Below, piece after piece: positions 7,665 to 11,070 of a stretch of DNA of 11,070 nucleotides. The DNA is from an uncultured Clostridia bacterium (GTDB taxonomy: Bacteria > Bacillota > Clostridia > Oscillospirales > Acutalibacteraceae). Both the position numbers and the translations under genes were made by a program. The first letter of the stretch is position 1. Every line of letters begins with the position of its first letter. The notes beneath the pieces were generated by a model. That model did no database searches, was not told where the DNA came from, and saw only the letters and a list, made by a program, of their open reading frames with translations. The stretch lies in NCBI GenBank assembly GCA_937884995.1, contig CAKZZL010000001.1, forward strand, positions 1 through 11,070. The letters run 5' to 3'.

Positions 7665-7740
7665 CGGGGTGTAGCGCAGATGGTAGCGCGCTTGCTTTGG
7701 GAGCAAGATGCCGCAGGTTCAAATCCTGTCACTCCGACCA
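7665..7740 (+). tRNA. tRNA-Pro (anticodon TGG)
   Basis: The acceptor strands cggggtg (7665-7671) and cactccg (7730-7736) pair fully. The anticodon stem cttgc/gcaag encloses TTTGGGA with TGG at 7698-7700. The T loop is TTCAAAT, the discriminator is A7737 and CCA is encoded at 7738-7740. It has its own promoter and terminator. Confidence 0.98.
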
Positions 7741-7772
7741 AATAAAGCAGGTTTTTAACCTGCTTTATTTTT
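7741..7772 (+). terminator. Strong intrinsic terminator after tRNA-Pro
   Basis: A perfect 13-bp stem (7741-7753 with 7757-7769) with a three-base loop contains gcagg/cctgc. Its 3' arm runs into a T-rich tail to 7772. It starts at the base after the tRNA CCA, and it probably also ends read-through transcripts from galM-hflX. Confidence 0.93.
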
Positions 7773-7837
7773 ATGCAAATCGCTCTAAATCGGCTTAAAT
7801 AGGCGTTATATGCAATATGCGATTTTTTGAATGGCTT

Positions 7838-7904
7838 ACTTGAGTTGCCATTAGTTGACTTGAGTTTGCCTGAACGCCAACCGTATGCCAACCAAATTTC
7901 AACC
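7838..7904. repeat. Helically phased short repeats in opposed orientation
   Basis: Three AGTTG-type heptamers begin at 7843 (AGTTGCC), 7853 (AGTTGAC) and 7863 (AGTTTGCC), spaced ten bases apart. The outer two lie within a longer imperfect repeat, ACTTGAGTTGCC/ACTTGAGTTTGCC. Three CAACC-type heptamers follow at 7876 (GCCAACC), 7887 (GCCAACC) and 7898 (TTCAACC), spaced eleven bases apart; their complement GGTTGGC resembles the first set. The pattern resembles a protein-binding array such as integrase arm sites, but it is degenerate and its role is unknown. No convincing gene lies in 7773-7942. Confidence 0.5.
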
Positions 7905-7936
7905 AAAAAAATTACCTCGGCAGTGCTCTGCCGAGG
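7905..7936 (-). terminator. Intrinsic terminator of the sigma/anti-sigma operon
   Basis: A perfect 9-bp GC-rich stem, cctcggcag (7915-7923)/ctgccgagg (7928-7936), has a four-base loop. Read on the minus strand it is followed by a T-rich stretch that includes seven consecutive T (7911-7905). It begins seven bases after the stop of the membrane-protein gene. Confidence 0.92.
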
Positions 7937-7942
7937 CTATTG

Positions 7943-8971
7943 TCAACTATTTAATTTTTTTATTACAAGTTCGCCTTCCTTATTGAATGATAAGCCGTAA
8001 CTTTCAGACTGCACGCTATTATCATTAAAGGTTACCGTGACTGTTATCGTATCGCCCTCCAGTTCATCAAAAGAAACTCCGCTGTAACCACCCGTTTTTT
8101 TGTCAAACAGCGCGGCGGTAGTGGGCTTCCAGTAACACTCCGCAAAATGCTCCGTTTCGTTTAAATAATTTTTGAAGGTATAGTCCATTCCTCTGCGTAT
8201 ATCGCCCGTTTCACTTATAATGCTGGGTGTTACCAAATCATATTTTTCGTTAGATAAAAGCCCTACTCCCGTAATTTCATGCTTATCGTTATAAACTAAG
8301 TCAACCGAATTATACTCTGAAAAATCCCTCTTTTTCACTTTTGTAAAATACTTATCGTAATCGCCGTTTTTTATATGGTCAAACATAATTTGCTCTATCT
8401 TTGAGTAATCACCATAGGCTGCGTTTTCGCTTTTATATTCATCCGTATACGGAACGATAATATCGTAATACTCGCCTTTTTGCATAAGATACTTATAAAG
8501 CGAATAATCGAAAATTTGGAATACGCTGTTTTTACACTGATAACGCACGGCGGCAATATTTTTGCCGCTGACGCTGAATAGTGATTCGCAACTTGCTTCA
8601 ACGCCAAAATTACCTTCCTCGTCATAGGATTTTTTCAATTTTATTGACGGTATTTCCAGTTCATCAATATTATTAATTACCTGAGGCTCACCCTCAGCGG
8701 CATATACGCTCATGACGAAGTAATTATCGTTCTTTTTGCCGTTTGTAATGAGCGTTTCGCTTTTATTGCTATCGTTTTTTGTTAAAAGTTCAGCTCCGAA
8801 GCCGCCCCCTATAATCAGCACGAACGCAAGAACCGCAGCGGCAATACGTCTACAAGTCAACTTTAAATTTGTTTTTCTCTTATCTGTTGTCATATCAAAA
8901 ATCCTTTCAATCGCTTCATCCGAGTGACGGACTCCTGACATCGCAGTCTTATATATCTCTCTGTTATTCAT
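7943..8971 (-). CDS. Single-pass membrane protein, probable anti-sigma factor of the adjacent ECF sigma
   Basis: A 342-residue protein of uncertain family. The N-terminal 42 residues are charged and soluble (MNNREIYKTAMSGVRHSDEA), followed by one hydrophobic segment at about 43-63 (IAAAVLAFVLIIGGGFGAEL). The large outer region (about 64-342) is rich in charged and aromatic residues, and its last 45 residues look like a small beta-sandwich (DTITVTVTFNDNSVQSESYGL). This cytoplasmic/membrane/extracellular layout suits an anti-sigma factor that senses an outside signal. The gene overlaps the sigma gene by eight bases, and its ribosome site AGGAG (8988-8984) lies within it, so the two are translationally coupled. 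There is no HxxxCxxC zinc anti-sigma motif. The function is inferred from topology and position, not from a recognised domain. A strong terminator follows. Confidence 0.75.
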   Translation of the reverse strand: MNNREIYKTAMSGVRHSDEAIERIFDMTTDKRKTNLKLTCRRIAAAVLAFVLIIGGGFGAELLTKNDSNKSETLITNGKKNDNYFVMSVYAAEGEPQVINNIDELEIPSIKLKKSYDEEGNFGVEASCESLFSVSGKNIAAVRYQCKNSVFQIFDYSLYKYLMQKGEYYDIIVPYTDEYKSENAAYGDYSKIEQIMFDHIKNGDYDKYFTKVKKRDFSEYNSVDLVYNDKHEITGVGLLSNEKYDLVTPSIISETGDIRRGMDYTFKNYLNETEHFAECYWKPTTAALFDKKTGGYSGVSFDELEGDTITVTVTFNDNSVQSESYGLSFNKEGELVIKKLNS

Positions 8972-9446
8972 TTATCCAATCATCTCCTAAAATTTCTTTT
9001 AAATGATTTCTTGCTCTGCACAGCCTTGTTTTAACTGCCGATGGTTTGCATTTTAATATTTCTGATATTTCATTAATCTGCATATCCTCATAGTAAAACA
9101 GGTGTACGGTGAGGCGTTCTTTTTTAGGCAAGGACATTACTGCATTAAACACATCGAGGCTTTTTATACTATCAAAAGTATATAACTCCTTTACCTCATC
9201 AAGCGTCACAGTGTTTTTGACAAACGGTGATTTAAAACGGTCTTTGCATTTATTAATACAGGTTATCGTGAGCCACTTGTCTATATGTGCATCATCGTTA
9301 AACGCCTTATTCGTCTTCCACAGCTTTAATAATGTATCCTGTATAACGTCCTCGGCGTCGTAGTGGTTTTGCAAATACGACAGAGCTATTAAATAAAGCC
9401 TGTTACTGTTTCGCTTAACCGCCTTTATATATTCATCATTTGTCAT
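8964..9446 (-). CDS. ECF-family RNA polymerase sigma factor
   Basis: A 160-residue extracytoplasmic-function sigma-70 factor, consisting only of regions 2 and 4. Region 2 (about 14-72) includes ALSYLQNHYDAEDVIQDTLLKLWK, with the DAEDVIQD stretch that binds core polymerase and the -10 element. A linker (73-99) leads to region 4 (about 100-152), with LPKKERLTVHLFYYEDMQINEI and the helix-turn-helix ILKCKPSAVKTRLCRARNHLKE that reads the -35 element. The length is normal. ATG 9446 is preceded by GAGGTGA four bases upstream. It overlaps the downstream membrane protein, its likely anti-sigma factor. Its own promoter region carries a candidate ECF site, suggesting autoregulation. The first 18 codons are duplicated exactly at the start of the upstream lipoprotein gene. 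The ECF subgroup cannot be assigned by eye. Confidence 0.95.
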   Translation of the reverse strand: MTNDEYIKAVKRNSNRLYLIALSYLQNHYDAEDVIQDTLLKLWKTNKAFNDDAHIDKWLTITCINKCKDRFKSPFVKNTVTLDEVKELYTFDSIKSLDVFNAVMSLPKKERLTVHLFYYEDMQINEISEILKCKPSAVKTRLCRARNHLKEILGDDWINE

Positions 9447-9447
9447 T
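9393..9447. repeat. 55-bp exact direct repeat, copy 1 (5' end of the sigma gene)
   Basis: Identical at all 55 positions to 11016-11070 and in the same orientation. It covers sigma codons 1-18 plus one base upstream of the ATG. The left boundary is sharp (A9392 versus T11015), though the flanking GCTATTAA and GCTTTTT tracts are loosely alike. The right boundary cannot be defined because copy 2 reaches the window end. Confidence 0.98.
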
Positions 9448-9461
9448 TCCTCACCTCTTTT

Positions 9462-9476
9462 TGAAAGGACCTTTCA
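9462..9476. promoter_or_regulatory. Perfect 15-bp palindrome in the sigma gene leader (possible operator)
   Basis: TGAAAGGACCTTTCA has two 7-bp arms around a single central base. It lies between the promoter(s) at 9481-9521 and the ribosome site at 9457-9451, in the first transcribed bases. It has no T tract, so it is not a terminator. It could bind a dimeric repressor or form a 5' mRNA hairpin. Confidence 0.6.
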
Positions 9477-9480
9477 CTTA

Positions 9481-9521
9481 TATAGCGATTTAAGTATACA
9501 AAAGGTTACATATTTTTTCAA
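9481..9521 (-). promoter_or_regulatory. Overlapping sigma-A-like and ECF-like promoters of the sigma operon
   Basis: On the minus strand TTGAAA (9521-9516), 17 bases and TATACT (9498-9493) give a good housekeeping promoter. Interleaved with it, TGTAACC (9510-9504) and CGCTATA (9487-9481) are 16 bases apart. These resemble the AAC-type -35 and CG-type -10 used by many ECF sigma factors. The first reading would give basal expression, the second autoactivation. The -35 lies three bases after the stop of the upstream lipoprotein gene. Confidence 0.65.
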
Positions 9522-9524
9522 CTT

Positions 9525-11069
9525 TTAATACATTACCTCATAGTACGGATTTCCGTTGTAATCAGCTGTAATTTTAAATCTGCCCTCGTTAGCCTGATAC
9601 AGTGTTACGCTTTCAAGCACGAAGCCGTCCGCTTTGCTTTCGTAATCCTCTTTAAGTTGCAGAAAAGCAAGCTTTTCCGCACGGCTTTCGGAAACAGCAG
9701 CTTCTTGTTTAAGCGCTCCTGTCATTTCAAGCAAAAGATATCCGTACGGCGCAGAGCTTTGCATATCTTCGGGAGATGTGAAATCCTTTAAAACAATTTT
9801 ATAATAATCAACGAGATTATTAAAATATACCCTTCCGTTTTCTCCTTCAACTCCCGCCGCTTCATTATAAAGCAATTCTTGCAGAATAAGCGAATATTTT
9901 GTTTCAAGCTCCGTGCCGCTGTCGCCGTCAATGAATTTGGAAAAGCAGTATCCTACCGTGTAATCGCCGAGATTAAGCAAGGTTTCATAATCCTCGCCAT
10001 CCTTATTCTTTCCGTTCCAAAGGTCAAAGGCGGTGGCAATAAATTCGCCGACGTCAGGTAAAAACTTTTCTATCACCTGTTTGTATAACGCACGGTCAAG
10101 CTCGGCTGAACCCGTTTTCTTTAACTGTTCAAGCTTATTATAATCGCTTTCGGCTATGCGCTCTTTCAAATCCTTATCGTCAACAGCGCCGATACCCTCA
10201 TACTCCTTAAGTTTATAGGAGGTTCCGTTCTTTTCAAAGGTCACTATAACGGGTCCTGCGCCGCCGCTTGTGCTCACAAGACGGCGTCCGAGCTCGTTGC
10301 TGTCCTCCGCCGAAAGCCACGCAACCTCGGCGTAAAGATAAACGATTACCTCATTTTCCGAACGGTCGGTGTATTTAATGTCAAGAATTCGGTGCGCCTC
10401 ACCGAAATAATCGCCCTTGACATATCTCTCTTTCTCGTTTTTCGTAATTGCGTTGCTGACGAGCTTATCCATATCCTCGGGTTCAAGATAATACACCCAT
10501 CTCATATCGCAAAAGGCAAAAGGCTCGCCGTTATTGAAATAAATCTTGTAGGTAACCGTACCTTCCTTCGTCATCTTACTGTTGGTATATGTTACGCAGG
10601 TGTAATCGCCGTGACGGAACAGATAGCCGTAATCCTCATAAATCGTAATCGGAACGCGGTCATCAAATTCCACCTGAAGAATTCCGTCATTATCTTCAGT
10701 ATCCAGCGGCGATTCTTCAGCGTTTTCACTTACAAATATTTCATTGCCGAGGTTATCAATTATTTTAAGGCTGTCCTTTTTTATTGTAATCCTATCGTAG
10801 TAATAGCCGTTTTCGCGCACCATTGAAAGCGACATATCGGCGCCCACGGTTTTGCCTGCGGTATAGACATCGCTTTTTATGTTACCGGTAATGCTTTCAA
10901 CTGCGTTTGTAATATCCTCTTCGGTTACCATGGTTTTCGGGTTTGCAGCGCAGGCGGTAAGCAGCGCAAGACAGAGGACAATAGCAATCGCCTGAACAAT
11001 TCTTTTTGGCTTTTTATAAAGCCTGTTACTGTTTCGCTTAACCGCCTTTATATATTCATCATTTGTCAT
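9525..11069 (-). CDS. Large lipoprotein with a sigma-derived N-terminus; upstream partner of the ECF sigma operon
   Basis: A 514-residue exported lipoprotein of unrecognised function. Residues 1-18 (MTNDEYIKAVKRNSNRLY) are identical to the ECF sigma N-terminus and look foreign here. From residue 19 the sequence is a classic lipoprotein signal: basic KKPKR, a hydrophobic core and lipobox LTAC with Cys40 as the lipidated residue. The mature part is acidic and probably outside the membrane. Residues about 200-315 (EAHRILDIKY, then GAGPVIVTFEKNGTSYKLKEYEGI) resemble, from memory, the C-terminal domain of BlaR1/M56-type sensor proteins; this is tentative. It lies 78 bases before the sigma gene on the same strand, suggesting a cell-surface role in the same response. 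The coding sequence looks richer in G and C than metG-hflX, consistent with acquired DNA. No ribosome site can be seen because the window ends one base upstream of the ATG. No alternative start lies near codon 19. Confidence 0.8.
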   Translation of the reverse strand: MTNDEYIKAVKRNSNRLYKKPKRIVQAIAIVLCLALLTACAANPKTMVTEEDITNAVESITGNIKSDVYTAGKTVGADMSLSMVRENGYYYDRITIKKDSLKIIDNLGNEIFVSENAEESPLDTEDNDGILQVEFDDRVPITIYEDYGYLFRHGDYTCVTYTNSKMTKEGTVTYKIYFNNGEPFAFCDMRWVYYLEPEDMDKLVSNAITKNEKERYVKGDYFGEAHRILDIKYTDRSENEVIVYLYAEVAWLSAEDSNELGRRLVSTSGGAGPVIVTFEKNGTSYKLKEYEGIGAVDDKDLKERIAESDYNKLEQLKKTGSAELDRALYKQVIEKFLPDVGEFIATAFDLWNGKNKDGEDYETLLNLGDYTVGYCFSKFIDGDSGTELETKYSLILQELLYNEAAGVEGENGRVYFNNLVDYYKIVLKDFTSPEDMQSSAPYGYLLLEMTGALKQEAAVSESRAEKLAFLQLKEDYESKADGFVLESVTLYQANEGRFKITADYNGNPYYEVMY

Positions 11070-11070
11070 T
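11016..11070. repeat. 55-bp exact direct repeat, copy 2 (5' end of the lipoprotein reading frame)
   Basis: Exact copy of 9393-9447, ending at the last base of the window. It supplies the start codon and first 18 codons of the lipoprotein reading frame. The true repeat may extend further into a duplicated promoter region outside the window. Confidence 0.98.

Noticed and set aside
7661..7906. Minus-strand 81-residue reading frame antisense to tRNA-Pro (contains VGVTGFEPAASCSQ)
   Set aside because: Its C-terminal third is simply the complement of the tRNA-Pro gene, a well-known source of spurious protein predictions. No ribosome site or domain supports it, and it spans two terminators' worth of structured RNA.
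7773..7942. CRISPR array
   Set aside because: The short repeats are 7-12 bases with 3-8 base gaps, far below CRISPR repeat and spacer sizes, and no cas gene is present.
10392..10826. 144-residue plus-strand reading frame within the lipoprotein gene
   Set aside because: It is antisense to a gene with a clear lipoprotein signal and has no ribosome site; the hydrophobic look is a by-product of the opposite-strand codons.

Overview
The window looks like chromosomal DNA of a low-GC Gram-positive bacterium in the Clostridia, probably a gut Oscillospirales/Ruminococcaceae-type organism. This is inferred from AT-rich housekeeping genes, strong Shine-Dalgarno (SD) sites, textbook sigma-A promoters, a Firmicutes-type MetG with a fused C-terminal tRNA-binding domain, and a DnaD-domain/DnaC-like replication gene pair. 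No 16S or other species-level marker is present.

Layout. Positions 1-245 hold a tRNA pair: a 5'-truncated tRNA-Gly(GCC) and a tRNA-Cys(GCA), each followed by an intrinsic terminator. A near-consensus promoter (296-324) then drives metG (methionyl-tRNA synthetase) and tatD (TatD-family metallohydrolase), whose stop and start codons overlap by one base. A terminator at 3090-3128 lies between this pair and a convergent minus-strand operon: a DnaD-domain primosome protein (5127-4129) followed by a DnaC/DnaI-like helicase-loader ATPase with a TTG start (4126-3128). From a divergent promoter region (about 5130-5296), galM (aldose 1-epimerase) and hflX (ribosome-associated GTPase) run on the plus strand. 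No terminator follows hflX. A near-perfect promoter immediately after it serves tRNA-Pro(UGG), which ends in a strong terminator.

Right of tRNA-Pro the character changes. After a short stretch with phased short repeats (7838-7904) come three minus-strand accessory genes. In transcription order they are a large lipoprotein (11069-9525), an ECF sigma factor (9446-8964) and a single-pass membrane protein that is its likely anti-sigma factor (8971-7943), ending at a minus-strand terminator. The sigma and membrane-protein genes overlap by 8 bases. The sigma gene has a compact promoter region with two overlapping candidate promoters, one sigma-A-like and one ECF-like, and a perfect 15-bp palindrome before its ribosome binding site. 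This is probably an envelope-stress or extracellular-signal module and may be an island placed beside a tRNA gene.

The most striking feature is that the first 18 codons of the lipoprotein reading frame are base-for-base identical to the first 18 codons of the sigma factor. They lie in a 55-bp exact direct repeat (9393-9447 and 11016-11070). The join falls just where the lipoprotein's own start codon would be expected. The repeat ends exactly at the window edge, so it may be a real leader/promoter duplication, a recombination substrate, or the overlap left at a short-read assembly break. I give all three readings. Apart from this module, the window is ordinary housekeeping sequence.
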